Shown one piece after another: positions 7,783 to 18,235 of a stretch of DNA of 64,000 nucleotides. Position 1 is the stretch's first letter; every line of letters begins with the position of its first letter. Source of the stretch: Herbidospora daliensis (GTDB lineage: Bacteria > Actinomycetota > Actinomycetes > Streptosporangiales > Streptosporangiaceae); the NCBI RefSeq assembly GCF_001570585.1, contig NZ_BBXF01000003.1, forward strand, positions 655,353 to 719,352, given 5' to 3'. The notes under the pieces are model-generated. The model was not told the origin of the DNA and made no database searches. It saw nothing but the letters and a program-made list of their open reading frames with translations. Position numbers and translations under genes: made by a program.

Positions 7783-8512
7783 GGTAGAGGTGCGCGACCA
7801 CGTCCTCGATCGACTCCTGCCCGGGGACCAGCGCCCGCAGCTCGGCCACGCTCCCGTCGAAGGCGAGCCGGCCGTGGTCGATCAGCAGCACCCGCCGGCA
7901 CAGCCGCTCGACGTCGCCCAGGTCGTGGGTGGTCAGCAGCACGGTCGTGCCGCGTTCGGCGTTGAGCCGGGCCAGGAACGAGCGGACCTCGGCCTTGGCG
8001 ACCACGTCGAGCCCGATCGTGGGCTCGTCGAGCACCAGCACCTCGGGGTCGTGGAGCAGGGCGGCGGTGACGTCGCCGCGCATGCGCTGGCCCAGGCTGA
8101 GCTGCCGGACCGGCGTGCGCAGGAAGGCGCCCAGGTCGAGCACCTCGGTGAGCTCGGCCAGCCGGGCCGCGAACCGGCTCCGATCTACTTTGTAAAGGAG
8201 TCGGACCAGCTCGAAACTGTCGCGCAGCGGCAGGTCCCACCACAACGTCGTCCGCTGCCCGAAGACCACCCCGATCCGCCGCGCCAGCGCCTTGCGCTGC
8301 CGGGCCGGGTCGAGCCCGGCCACCAGCGCCCGGCCGCGCGTGGGGGTCAGGATCCCGGTCAGCATCTTGATCGTGGTGGACTTCCCGGCGCCGTTCGGGC
8401 CGAGGCAGCCGACGAACTCCCCGGCCCCGACCCGGAAGGTCAGGTCGTGGACGGCCGGCACGACCGTCCCGCGTACCTTGAAGTCGCGGCTCAGTGACAC
8501 GGTCTCGATCAT
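7709..8512 (-). CDS. ABC-2 exporter ATP-binding protein (COG4586-like)
   Basis: A 267-residue ATPase with Walker A GPNGAGKSTT, signature LSLGQRMRGDVTAALL, Walker B VLVLDEPTIGLD and H-loop TTHDLGDVE. The sequence FGQRTTLWWDLP is the hallmark of the COG4586 subgroup, which always pairs with two ABC2_membrane_6-type permeases; both are immediately upstream. The ATG at 8512 abuts the stop of the second permease with no gap. The last 24 residues (Pro/Thr/Arg-rich, ending PPIVTA) are translated from DNA shared antisense with the neighbouring membrane gene. The substrate is unknown. Confidence 0.92.
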   Translation of the reverse strand: MIETVSLSRDFKVRGTVVPAVHDLTFRVGAGEFVGCLGPNGAGKSTTIKMLTGILTPTRGRALVAGLDPARQRKALARRIGVVFGQRTTLWWDLPLRDSFELVRLLYKVDRSRFAARLAELTEVLDLGAFLRTPVRQLSLGQRMRGDVTAALLHDPEVLVLDEPTIGLDVVAKAEVRSFLARLNAERGTTVLLTTHDLGDVERLCRRVLLIDHGRLAFDGSVAELRALVPGQESIEDVVAHLYLSSTPAAPRTPRRTPDADPPIVTA

Positions 8513-9292
8513 CTAGCTCCCCGTTGATCGGTAGCGGCGGATGCCCGCCCGCCAGGCGAGGGCGGCCACGCCCGCCAGCAGCAGGGCGGCCAGGGGCGCG
8601 GCGAAACGGAGCCAGCCGGGCAGCCCGAAGGGGTCGGGCCGCCCGAGCACGTAGAGGGCCGGCTGCCAGTTCACGAAGGCCAGCGGGACGATGTAGGTCA
8701 CCCCTCGGACGAGCTGCCCGCCGTAGACCGACAGCGGATACTGCGTCAGCGTGACCCCGCCGTAGGTGAAGGCGTTGGCGAGCTCGGGAGCGTCGACCAG
8801 CACGAACTGGAGTGCCGCCCCGAGCGTGAACACCGCCGTGAAGATCACGACTCCGCAGACGATCATGACCGGCACCATCCACGCCCGCGACCACGGCACC
8901 ACCGGCAGCGCCAGGCCGAGCACGATCGCCGCCTGGGCCAGCCGCCCGATCCGGTGGGCGCCGAAGCCGTCGGCGGCCATCTGGACGAAGGGGGACACCG
9001 GCCGGATCAGCATCGTGTCGAAGGTGCCGGCCCTGATGTGCTGGCTGAGGCGTTCGATGTTGCCGAAGAGCATGTCGGCGAGGGCGAAGGAGACGCCGCC
9101 GGTGCCGTACAGGAACATGACCTCGCGGAGCGAGAACCCGCCCAGGGTGGTGACGTGGGTGAACACGATGCCGATGGCGATGACGTCGAGGGCGTTGATC
9201 GCGAACGAGCTGATGATCGAGACGGCGAAGGAGGTGCGGTACTGGGCGGAGGCGCGGACCCACGTCCAGGCCAGCAGGAGGTAGTCACCCAC
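8513..9292 (-). CDS. ABC transporter permease (COG3694/ABC2_membrane_6-like)
   Basis: A 259-residue membrane protein with about six helices. The segment VSPFVQMAADGFGAHRIGRL and the ending PLAFVNWQPALYVLGRPDPFGLP are typical of the second permease of this exporter class. The GTG start at 9292 overlaps the upstream permease by 8 bp, and its stop abuts the ATPase start, so translation is coupled along the operon. Confidence 0.88.
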   Translation of the reverse strand: MGDYLLLAWTWVRASAQYRTSFAVSIISSFAINALDVIAIGIVFTHVTTLGGFSLREVMFLYGTGGVSFALADMLFGNIERLSQHIRAGTFDTMLIRPVSPFVQMAADGFGAHRIGRLAQAAIVLGLALPVVPWSRAWMVPVMIVCGVVIFTAVFTLGAALQFVLVDAPELANAFTYGGVTLTQYPLSVYGGQLVRGVTYIVPLAFVNWQPALYVLGRPDPFGLPGWLRFAAPLAALLLAGVAALAWRAGIRRYRSTGS

Positions 9293-10067
9293 CCTGCACC
9301 ACCACCTTGCGCCGGGCCGCGACGGTGAGCAGCGCGCCGAGGCCCAGCAGGGCGACCGCCCAGAAAAGCTGGAACGCCAGGCTGCTGAACGGGGGGTCGG
9401 CGCCGAGCCACATGTCGGCCGGGACCTGCACCATCGCCGCGAACGGCGAGGCTTCGGCGACCGTGCGCAACCAGCCGGGGAACAGCCCGAGCGGGAGCAC
9501 CATCCCGCTGAAGAAGAAGGTCAGCAGGGACGAGAGGGTGTGCATGCCCCGGTCGTCGGTGGTCCAGCAGGCCGCCAGCGTGACGAGGTAGCGCCAGCCG
9601 AAGCTGACCACGATCCCCAGCACGAACGACAGGGCGAACCAGGGCGAGACCGGCGCGACCATGGTGAACATGACCGCCCCGGCGATCGAGGGCGGCAGGC
9701 TGCGGGCGAGAGTCAGGTAGGCGGCTCTGCCGAGGTCCTCCGCGAGGCTCCAGAGCAGCAGGGGAGCGGGTCTGACCAGGTCGAACGCGATGTCGCCCGA
9801 CCTGATGCGGTCGCCGAACGACAGGCCGCGGCCGAACACCTGCATGGGCCCGATGAAGCCCTGGGTGAGGAAGCAGAACGTGACGGCCTCGGCGATCGTG
9901 TAGCCCGCGAGGCCGGGGCGGGCCTCCCATAAGGCGATCAGGACATAGGCCCGCAAAACGCCGAAAACCGTGTTGGTGAAGGCCCCGGCGAGCGCCGCGG
10001 CGAGGTAGGTGCTGTGCCGGCGGAAGCCGTACTGGAACAGGCGCAGGTAGAGGACGAAGTCGGCCAC
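9285..10067 (-). CDS. ABC transporter permease (COG4587/ABC2_membrane_6-like)
   Basis: A 260-residue membrane protein with about six helices and the motif GDIAFDLVRPAPLL that defines this permease class. It is the first gene of the three-gene operon permease-permease-ATPase. The proposed GTG start at 10067 has GGGAG directly against it, too close for ideal initiation, so the exact start is uncertain; no better start lies close downstream. The operon is divergent from the HSL-type hydrolase. Confidence 0.87.
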   Translation of the reverse strand: MADFVLYLRLFQYGFRRHSTYLAAALAGAFTNTVFGVLRAYVLIALWEARPGLAGYTIAEAVTFCFLTQGFIGPMQVFGRGLSFGDRIRSGDIAFDLVRPAPLLLWSLAEDLGRAAYLTLARSLPPSIAGAVMFTMVAPVSPWFALSFVLGIVVSFGWRYLVTLAACWTTDDRGMHTLSSLLTFFFSGMVLPLGLFPGWLRTVAEASPFAAMVQVPADMWLGADPPFSSLAFQLFWAVALLGLGALLTVAARRKVVVQGG

Positions 10068-10082
10068 CTCCCGCCGAGGATC

Positions 10083-10141
10083 GTAACCCGGTATTTCACC
10101 CCTGCCGATCTGCGTAACCCCTGTGTAACATCCTGGGTTAC
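10083..10141. promoter_or_regulatory. Repeated GTAACCC/GGGTTAC half-sites between ABC operon and hydrolase
   Basis: GTAACCC occurs at 10083-10089 and 10114-10120, and its inverse GGGTTAC at 10135-10141. The last two form an inverted repeat with a 14-bp spacer. The region is only 117 bp wide and separates two divergent starts (10067 and 10185). This suggests a regulator-binding region serving one or both directions. No regulator gene is adjacent, so the protein is unknown. Confidence 0.4.
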
Positions 10142-10184
10142 CTAACTAGGCATAAGGGAACGAATCGGACAAGGAGGGATCCGC

Positions 10185-11189
10185 ATGAACGCTGACATCG
10201 ACGTGGACGTTCGCCCGGAGCACCCTTTGAGCTGGCAGGCCATAGCGGCCAACGGGCTGTTGCGCGGCACCATGAAGCCCATATCGGCCGTCCTTCTCCG
10301 TACGACCACCAGCCTGGTCGTCGCCAACCGGATCATCGAGCTGGGCGGGCGCCTGCCCGGACTGGTCCCGGCGACCGTCTCGATCGAACAGGAGTCGTTC
10401 GGCGCCTGCTCGGGGGAGTGGGTACGCGGGTCCGGTCGCCCCGACTCCGATCTGGAAGAGCTCGATGAGAGCAAGGTCGTCCTCTATCTCCACGGGGGCG
10501 GCTATTTCATCTGTTCTCCAGTGACGCACCGGCCGATCACGTGGCGGTTGTCCGCCGTGACGCAGCGGCCGGTGCTGGCACTCGACTACCGGCAGGGGCC
10601 CCAGCACAAGCTGGCCGAGTCGCTCGCCGACGCCCTCGACGCCTACCGCGCCCTCCTCGACCGCGGCTTCGCCCCCGAAGGCATCGTGCTGGCCGGTGAT
10701 TCGGCCGGCGGACATCTGGCCCTGGCGATGCTGCTCTCCCTGCGCGACAACGGGCTGCCGCTCCCCGCGGCGGCCATCTGCCTGTCTCCCTGGGCCGACC
10801 TCAGCGACGAGCGCAAGACCGCCAACCGCTGGGCCGACCCCCTGCTCCCCGCCGGCCGGGTCGAGTGGATGGCCCGCCGCTGGACCGAGGGCCTCGACAA
10901 CCGCGACCCCCTCGTCTCCCCGGTCTTCGGCGACTACACCGGCCTGCCGCCGCTGATGATCGTCACCAGCACCACCGAGGTACTCCGCGAGGAGGCCCAC
11001 CGCGTCGCCGAACGGGCGCGCGCCGACGGCGTTCCGGTGCGGTACGAGGAATGGCGGAAGATGCCCCACGTCTTCGCGCTCATGGCCGACATACTCCCCG
11101 AGGCCCGGCTCGTCTTCCCCCACATGGGCCAGTTCGTCGAGGCGGTCGAGGCCGCGGCGAAGACCGGCGGCGGCGAGGTCGCGGCCTGA
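10185..11189 (+). CDS. Alpha/beta hydrolase of the hormone-sensitive-lipase family
   Basis: A 334-residue cytoplasmic esterase. The oxyanion motif is HGGGYF (His103) and the nucleophile elbow GDSAGG carries Ser173. The Asp is probably in RDPLVSPVFGDY, and the catalytic His is in KMPHVFAL. The start is secure: AAGGAGG lies 7 bp before the ATG. It stands alone, divergent from the ABC exporter. HSL-family enzymes hydrolyse short-chain esters; the substrate here cannot be read from sequence. Confidence 0.92.
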   Translation: MNADIDVDVRPEHPLSWQAIAANGLLRGTMKPISAVLLRTTTSLVVANRIIELGGRLPGLVPATVSIEQESFGACSGEWVRGSGRPDSDLEELDESKVVLYLHGGGYFICSPVTHRPITWRLSAVTQRPVLALDYRQGPQHKLAESLADALDAYRALLDRGFAPEGIVLAGDSAGGHLALAMLLSLRDNGLPLPAAAICLSPWADLSDERKTANRWADPLLPAGRVEWMARRWTEGLDNRDPLVSPVFGDYTGLPPLMIVTSTTEVLREEAHRVAERARADGVPVRYEEWRKMPHVFALMADILPEARLVFPHMGQFVEAVEAAAKTGGGEVAA

Positions 11190-11374
11190 GCTCGCGCCGT
11201 GAATCCGCCCCTAAGACGAGTTACGGCTGATACCGCTGTGACCAGGCGTTTGTTACCCCGAGGTCGTAGTGACCTAACCCGTTATGCCGCTTCTGCCTAG
11301 TTGGAGGCGCGGACCGTTCCATCCGGCCACAGTGTGCCTTGCGTACTTCTTTGGATCGGAGAGGTAACTTCCGG

Positions 11375-12915
<1,541 letters not shown>

Positions 12916-12919
<4 letters not shown>

Positions 12920-13638
12920 ACGCAGCCTTGCGTGGACACGGCGGCGTTGGCGGCCCGTGCCTTGGTCGCCAGGTGACCGAACATCTTGGCGGTGACCGCG
13001 TAGCCCCGCTCGGCCTCGCCGGTGTCGGCCGCGAAGATCATCCCTGAGACCGTGCCGTCGGGCCTGAACAGAGGCGCGCCCGCGACGCCCGGATCGACGG
13101 CGGCCCGGACGATGAAGACCTCTTTGAGCACCTCGCGCTCGTTGTAGATGTCGTTGGTCACCGCGAGGGTGGCACGCCTGACGCCGCCCGACCTCACGAC
13201 GAGGTCCCGGTCCTTCGGGTATCCGGCGAACGTGGCCCGCTCGTCATGGCCGATCGGGCCGAACCGCAGGGTTCCGGCGCGCAACCCCGGCACCCGCAAC
13301 ACGGCGATGTCGCGGTCGACGTCGAAGAGCACGACGGCGCCCTCGTGACGCGCTCCGTCGGACCCGAGCACCTGTACCGGGCCGCGGCTGCCGGCCACCA
13401 CGTGGGCCACGGTCAAGACCCGCTCGGGCGCGTAGGCGAAGCCGGTACCGTGCGCCGTGTCCTTCTCGCAGGAGGGGGTGGCGGCGCGCACCCTGACCAC
13501 GATCGGCCGCTGCGCCGCGATCTCGGGCGGCATCGACGCCGAGGCCGAAACCGGCGCCGCCTGGGTGGGCTGCGGGGCCTCTTGGCCGCAGCCCGCCGCG
13601 GCGGCGAGGGCGGCGAGCGTGAGTAACTTCCCGATCAC
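12916..13638 (-). CDS. MarP-like trypsin-fold lipoprotein lacking the catalytic serine (pseudoprotease)
   Basis: A 240-residue lipoprotein: the lipobox AAGC places the lipidated cysteine at 17. The fold matches actinobacterial MarP/HtrA-type periplasmic proteases, with GTGFAYAPERVLTVAHVV (His79) and DVDRDIAVL (Asp110). At the nucleophile position, where MarP has GNSGGPL, it reads GVAGAPL, so Ser is replaced by Ala186 and the oxyanion Gly by Ala. Cys57 and Cys239 match the MarP disulfide positions. MarP's four N-terminal TM helices are missing, replaced by the lipid anchor. It is probably a non-catalytic binding or sensing protein. It faces the Ser/Thr kinase tail to tail. Confidence 0.82.
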
Positions 13639-13659
13639 CCGCCGGATCCTAGCTGGCCC

Positions 13660-14946
13660 CTAGTGGAACTGGTCCTCTTCGGTGGAGCCCCGGTAGGCGG
13701 TCGTCGAGGAGTCGGGTGAGATGGCGGTGCTGACCAGGTCGAAGTAGCCGGTGCCGACCTCGCGCTGGTGCTTGGTCGCGGTGTAGCCGCGCTTCTCGGC
13801 CTCGAACTCGGCCTCCTGGAGCCCCACGTAGGCCGTCATGCCCTCTTCGGCGTAGCCGCGGGCCAGGTCGAACATCGAGTAGTTCAGCGAGTGGAACCCG
13901 GCAAGGGTGATGAACTGGAACTTGTACCCCATGTGGCCGAGCTCGCGCTGGAACTTGGCGATCGAGGAGTCGTCCAGGTGCTTGCGCCAGTTGAACGACG
14001 GCGAGCAGTTGTAGGCGAGCATCTGGTCGGGGTAGCGGTCCTTGATCGCCTCGGCGAAGCGGCGGGCGACGTCGAGGTCGGGCGTGCCGGTTTCCATCCA
14101 CAGCAGGTCGCTGTACGGCGCGTAGGCCAGCCCCCGCGCGATGCAGGGCTCGATGCCGTTGCGGACCCGGTAGAAACCCTCGGCGGAGCGGTCGCCGGTG
14201 CAGAACTGGCGGTCGAGCGGATCGACGTCGCTGGTCAGCAGGGTCGCGGCCTGGGCGTCGGTCCGCGCGATGACCAGAGTGGAGACGCCGCAGACGTCGG
14301 CCGCGAGGCGGGCCGCGTTGAGGGTCTTGACGTGCTGGGAGGTCGGGATCAGCACCTTCCCGCCGAGGTGGCCGCACTTCTTCTCGGACGCGAGCTGGTC
14401 CTCCCAGTGCACCCCCGAAGCGCCGGCCGCGATCATGCCCTTCATCAGCTCGAAGGCGTTGAGCACGCCGCCGAATCCGGCTTCGGCGTCGGCGATGATC
14501 GGCGCCAGCCAGTGGGGCGCGTCCTCGACGCCCTCGGCCCAGGTGATCTGGTCGGCCCGCAGCAGCGCGTTGTTGATGCGCCGGACCACGGCAGGCACCG
14601 AGTTGGCGGGGTAGAGGCTCTGGTCGGGGTAGGTGTGGCCGCCCAGGTTGGCGTCGGCGGCGACCTGCCAGCCCGACAGGTAGATGGCCTTGAGCCCGGC
14701 CCGCACCTGCTGGACGGCCTGGTTGCCGGTGAGGGCGCCCAGCGCGTTCACGTAGTCCTCGGTGTGCAGGAGGTCCCACAGCCGCTTGGCGCCGAGGCGG
14801 GCGAGGGTGTACTGCTCCTGGACGGAGCCGCGCAGCCTGATCACGTCGTCCGGGGTGTAGGTGCGGTCGATGCTGGACCACCGGGGATTGGTGTCCCAGT
14901 CATGACGCAGCTCGGCAGCGGCTGACCTGAGGCGTTCGGACATCAT
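13660..14946 (-). CDS. aceA: Isocitrate lyase
   Basis: A 428-residue glyoxylate-cycle enzyme that cleaves isocitrate to glyoxylate and succinate. The signature KKCGHLGGK carries catalytic Cys191, and the core blocks [33 protein letters not shown] and [11 protein letters not shown] are intact. The length fits the shorter actinobacterial/enterobacterial class. I chose the ATG at 14946, with GGGAG about 11 bp upstream; an in-frame start up to 14982 is possible. It is divergent from a RamB-like regulator, the same pairing seen where RamB controls acetate metabolism. Confidence 0.96.
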   Translation of the reverse strand: MMSERLRSAAAELRHDWDTNPRWSSIDRTYTPDDVIRLRGSVQEQYTLARLGAKRLWDLLHTEDYVNALGALTGNQAVQQVRAGLKAIYLSGWQVAADANLGGHTYPDQSLYPANSVPAVVRRINNALLRADQITWAEGVEDAPHWLAPIIADAEAGFGGVLNAFELMKGMIAAGASGVHWEDQLASEKKCGHLGGKVLIPTSQHVKTLNAARLAADVCGVSTLVIARTDAQAATLLTSDVDPLDRQFCTGDRSAEGFYRVRNGIEPCIARGLAYAPYSDLLWMETGTPDLDVARRFAEAIKDRYPDQMLAYNCSPSFNWRKHLDDSSIAKFQRELGHMGYKFQFITLAGFHSLNYSMFDLARGYAEEGMTAYVGLQEAEFEAEKRGYTATKHQREVGTGYFDLVSTAISPDSSTTAYRGSTEEDQFH

Positions 14947-15161
14947 CTTCTCGGTCACTCCCTTGTTGCGTTGGGTCGTCACCTGGGGTGCTTGGTTCGA
15001 GTTTGTGTTGATGTCAAGAGACCAGACAAGCCGATATGTCTAGAAATATGGCCAAATCTTCGCGGAGCGAGAATTCGTTCCCGTGTTGTCCGCAGAAGAA
15101 ACCTCGAATTTCCCATAAGGGCTAGACCAATCGATGTGAGCTGCGTCACCGGGCCTGGAAG

Positions 15162-16661
15162 ATGTCACGAAATTTCGCCTATTCTGAGGAGATGCCCTCC
15201 GTGCTCGGCGAAGAACCGCTGTCTTTGACGCAGGAGATCGACCTGCTCGCGTTCGGCCAGCGCCTCAAACACCTCCGCCGGCAGCGTGGCCTCACCCTCT
15301 CCGACCTGGGTGAACGGGTTGGCCGGGCGCCCAGCCAGCTCTCCCTGCTCGAGAACGGCAAGCGCGAGCCCAAGCTGTCGCTGCTCAAGGCGCTCGCCGC
15401 CGCGCTCGGCGTCCCGGTCGAGGAGCTGCTGCGCCGCCAGGCCCCCAACCGCCGCGCCCAGCTGGAGATCGCCCTGGAGGAGGCCCAGCGCGACCCCCTC
15501 TACACCTCGCTCGGCCTGGGGAAGCTGAAGGTCTCCGCGCGGGTCCCCAACGACGTGCTGGAACACCTTCTGGGCTTGTACGACGAACTGAAGGCCCGCC
15601 AGGCCAAGGGCACCGCCACCCCCGAGGAGGCCCGCGCCGCCAACGCCGAGCTGCGGCAGAAGCAGAAGGAGGCCGGCAACTACTTCCAGGGGATCGAGAG
15701 CGCCGCCGCCGAGGCCCTGCTGTCGGTCGGCTACCGGACCGGCGCGCTGTCCCAGAGCATGATCCAGGCCCTGGTCGCCCACTACGGCTTCACCGTGCAC
15801 ACCGCGCCCGACCTGCCGCGTTCGGCGCGGTCGGTGACCGACCTGCGCAACCACCGCATCTACCTCAAGCGCGAGCAGCTCGGCATGCACACCCCGCGCA
15901 CGATCCTGCTGCAGACCATCGGCCACATCGCCCTGGGCCACCACAAGCCGCGCGACTTCGCCGACTTCCTGCGCCAGCGCGTGGAGGCCAACTACTTCGC
16001 CGCCGCCGTGCTGGTCCCCGAGGCCGCCGCCGCGCCCTACCTGCTGGAGGCCAAACGCGACCGCGCCCTGTCGGTCGAGGACCTCCGCGACGTCTTCGCC
16101 GTCTCCTACGAGATGGCCGCCCACCGCTTCACCAACCTGGCCACGCACCACCTCGACCTGGTCTGCCACTTCGTGCGCAACGACGCCGGGGGCATCATCT
16201 ACAAGGCGTACGAGAACGACGGCATCATCTTCCCGGCCGATGAGCAGGGCGCGATCGAGGGGCAGCGGCTCTGCCAGCAGTGGTCGGGCCGGCAGGTGTT
16301 CCGGTCGCCCGACCGCTACTCGGTCTACCACCAGTACAGCGACGGCCCCACCGGCACCCACTTCTGCGTCGCCCACGTCGACCCGTCGCACGAGAAGGAC
16401 TTCGCGATCACCCTCGGCGTGCCGTTCCGCGAGTCGCGCTGGTTCCGGGGCCGCGAGACCACCCGGCGGACCAAGTCGAACTGCCCCAACGGCGACTGCT
16501 GCCGCCGCCCCCCGGCCGAACTGGCCCAGCGCTGGGAGGGGTACGCCTTCCCCTCGGCCCGCGCCAACTCCCACGTCCTGGCCGCGCTGCCGCCCGGTTC
16601 CTTCCCCGGCGTCGACGAGGCCGACGTCTACGCGTTCCTCGAACGCCACGCCGCCGATTAG
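15162..16661 (+). CDS. ramB: RamB/ScfR-family XRE regulator of acetate and short-chain acyl metabolism
   Basis: A 499-residue regulator with an XRE helix-turn-helix (about 32-88: LRRQRGLTLSDLGERVGRAP). An IrrE/ImmA-like domain follows, then a C-terminal short-chain-acyl-CoA-regulator domain (TKSNCPNGDCCRRPP). In the IrrE-like domain the zinc-protease HExGH is replaced by QTIGH (...LLQTIGHIALGHH), so it is a ligand-sensing, not a proteolytic, domain, as is usual in this family. It is divergent from aceA across about 215 bp. I found no clean RamB-type operator there. The start is either the ATG at 15162 or the one at 15192, which has AGGAG directly against it. Confidence 0.88.
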   Translation: MSRNFAYSEEMPSVLGEEPLSLTQEIDLLAFGQRLKHLRRQRGLTLSDLGERVGRAPSQLSLLENGKREPKLSLLKALAAALGVPVEELLRRQAPNRRAQLEIALEEAQRDPLYTSLGLGKLKVSARVPNDVLEHLLGLYDELKARQAKGTATPEEARAANAELRQKQKEAGNYFQGIESAAAEALLSVGYRTGALSQSMIQALVAHYGFTVHTAPDLPRSARSVTDLRNHRIYLKREQLGMHTPRTILLQTIGHIALGHHKPRDFADFLRQRVEANYFAAAVLVPEAAAAPYLLEAKRDRALSVEDLRDVFAVSYEMAAHRFTNLATHHLDLVCHFVRNDAGGIIYKAYENDGIIFPADEQGAIEGQRLCQQWSGRQVFRSPDRYSVYHQYSDGPTGTHFCVAHVDPSHEKDFAITLGVPFRESRWFRGRETTRRTKSNCPNGDCCRRPPAELAQRWEGYAFPSARANSHVLAALPPGSFPGVDEADVYAFLERHAAD

Positions 16662-16716
16662 AACGGTCACGACACCCCATAAGGTGTGTGCGTGATGGTC
16701 AGGGGGGAGTGCGGGC

Positions 16717-17631
16717 GTGCTGCCTGAGGTGCTGGCGTGGTCGGGCAGGCGATCGTCGTCGGCGTCCGACTGGCCCCTTCCGGCGCTGCTCGATGCCAAG
16801 GGCGCCACGACGATCAGCGTCGTGCTCCCGGCCAGGAACGAGCGCGAGACCGTCGGCGAGATCGTCACGGCGATCCGGCGCGACCTGCCCGGCCTGGTCG
16901 ACGAACTCGTGGTGATCGACTCCCGGTCGACCGACGACACCGCCGCCGTGGCCGCGCGGGCGGGCGCGACGGTGATCGCCCAGGACGAGATCCTGCCCGA
17001 CCTCAAGCCGCTCGACGGCAAGGGCGAGGCCCTCTGGAAGTCCCTCGCCGTCACCGGCGGCGACCTGCTGGTCTTCATCGACTCCGACCTGCGCGAGTTC
17101 GAGACCTCGTTCGTCACGGGGCTGCTCGGGCCGCTGCTGGCCGACCCTTCGGTGGCGTACGTGAAGGGCTGTTACGACCGCCCGTTCGGCGCCGAGCCGA
17201 CCGGCGGCGGCCGGGTGACCGAGCTGGTCGCCCGCCCGCTGATCAACCTGCACTGGCCCGAGCTGGCCGGGTTCGTCCAGCCGCTCTCGGGCGAGTACGC
17301 CGGCCGCCGGTCGGCCCTGGAACGGGTGCCGTTCGTGACCGGCTACGGCGTGGAGATCGGCCTGCTGATCGACCTGCTCGACCTGTGCGGCCTCGACGCG
17401 CTGGCGCAGGTCGACCTCGGCCGCCGCGTCCACTCCCACCAGTCGACCGAGGCCCTCGGCGGCATGGCCGCGCAGATCCTGCAGACCGCCTGGTCGCGGC
17501 TGACCGGCGTGCCGCTCGGCAACGGCCAGCTGCGGCTGACCCAGTTCCGGCGCACGGCCGCGGGCCACGAACCGGTCGACCATGATGTCTCCGTCGCCCA
17601 GAGACCTCCCATGGCGGGCGTTCTATCCTGA
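16717..17631 (+). CDS. gpgS: Glucosyl-3-phosphoglycerate synthase
   Basis: A 304-residue retaining GT-A glycosyltransferase (GT81). It transfers glucose from a nucleotide sugar to 3-phosphoglycerate, the first step to glucosylglycerate and, in mycobacteria, methylglucose lipopolysaccharide. Visible are the nucleotide-binding start (ISVVLPARNERETVGEIV), the DSD metal motif in LVFIDSDLREF, and the family block LSGEYAGRR ... FVTGYGVEIGLLID with GRRVHSHQ. The GTG at 16717 is preceded by AGGGGGGAG. It sits 55 bp after ramB and just ahead of the Uma2 gene; the usual phosphatase partner is not adjacent. Confidence 0.93.
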   Translation: MLPEVLAWSGRRSSSASDWPLPALLDAKGATTISVVLPARNERETVGEIVTAIRRDLPGLVDELVVIDSRSTDDTAAVAARAGATVIAQDEILPDLKPLDGKGEALWKSLAVTGGDLLVFIDSDLREFETSFVTGLLGPLLADPSVAYVKGCYDRPFGAEPTGGGRVTELVARPLINLHWPELAGFVQPLSGEYAGRRSALERVPFVTGYGVEIGLLIDLLDLCGLDALAQVDLGRRVHSHQSTEALGGMAAQILQTAWSRLTGVPLGNGQLRLTQFRRTAAGHEPVDHDVSVAQRPPMAGVLS

Positions 17632-17635
17632 GACG

Positions 17636-18235
17636 GTGCCAGACGACTGGTTCCGCACCCTGAGCTCCCAGCCTCACCCGCTGACGGCGGAGGAGTACAC
17701 GCTGCTGCCCGGCGACCTGCTGATCGAGGTCGTCGACGGCTACGTGGTACACCGCCCCGCCAGCGACCGCCGGCACCAGATCATCGGCCGGCGGCTCGCC
17801 GACCTGCTGGAGAAGCACGCCCGCGAGGCGATGGCCCGCGGCTACGCCTGCCTGACCGTCGCGAACGCGGTCGACGTCCGGCTGCGCGACGTGCCGCTGC
17901 ACGTCCGGCGGCCCGACGTGGTGCTCTTCCGGTGCCTCGACGAGGGCCACGCGCTGCGCCCCGACGACGTCGTGCTGGCCGTGGAGATCGTCGAGGCCAC
18001 GACCGAGACCACCGACACCTGCGGCAAACCCAGCGAATACGGGCGGGCCGGGATCCTCTACTACTGGATCGTCCGGCTCGACCGGATCGGCGTCTGCGCC
18101 GTCGAGCGCTACCACCTCGACCAGGCGAGCATGACGTACAAGCACATCGGCACCCTGATGCGCGACGAGGGCGGCGCGCCCGAGGTCGGCACCCCGATCT
18201 CGATGATCATCGACTGGCCGGAACTCCAAGACTGA
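17636..18235 (+). CDS. Uma2-family PD-(D/E)XK nuclease-fold protein
   Basis: About 199 residues, the usual Uma2/DUF820 length. The fold markers are the N-terminal HPLTAEEYTLLPGD, then RRPDVVLF (Asp) and AVEIVEATTETTDTCGKPSEY (Glu and Lys). These match the PD-ExK catalytic set, followed by AGILYYWIV. I prefer the GTG at 17636, 4 bp after the gpgS stop; an upstream ATG at 17582 would add 18 residues inside gpgS. Uma2 genes are very abundant in actinomycetes and their role is unsettled. The 3' end overlaps the convergent channel gene by 29 bp. Confidence 0.85.
   Translation: MPDDWFRTLSSQPHPLTAEEYTLLPGDLLIEVVDGYVVHRPASDRRHQIIGRRLADLLEKHAREAMARGYACLTVANAVDVRLRDVPLHVRRPDVVLFRCLDEGHALRPDDVVLAVEIVEATTETTDTCGKPSEYGRAGILYYWIVRLDRIGVCAVERYHLDQASMTYKHIGTLMRDEGGAPEVGTPISMIIDWPELQD

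Noticed and set aside
14989-15017. TTGACA on the minus strand upstream of aceA as its promoter
   Set aside because: At 17-bp spacing the -10 position reads CAAGCA, which is not a plausible -10 element; I could not place the aceA promoter.
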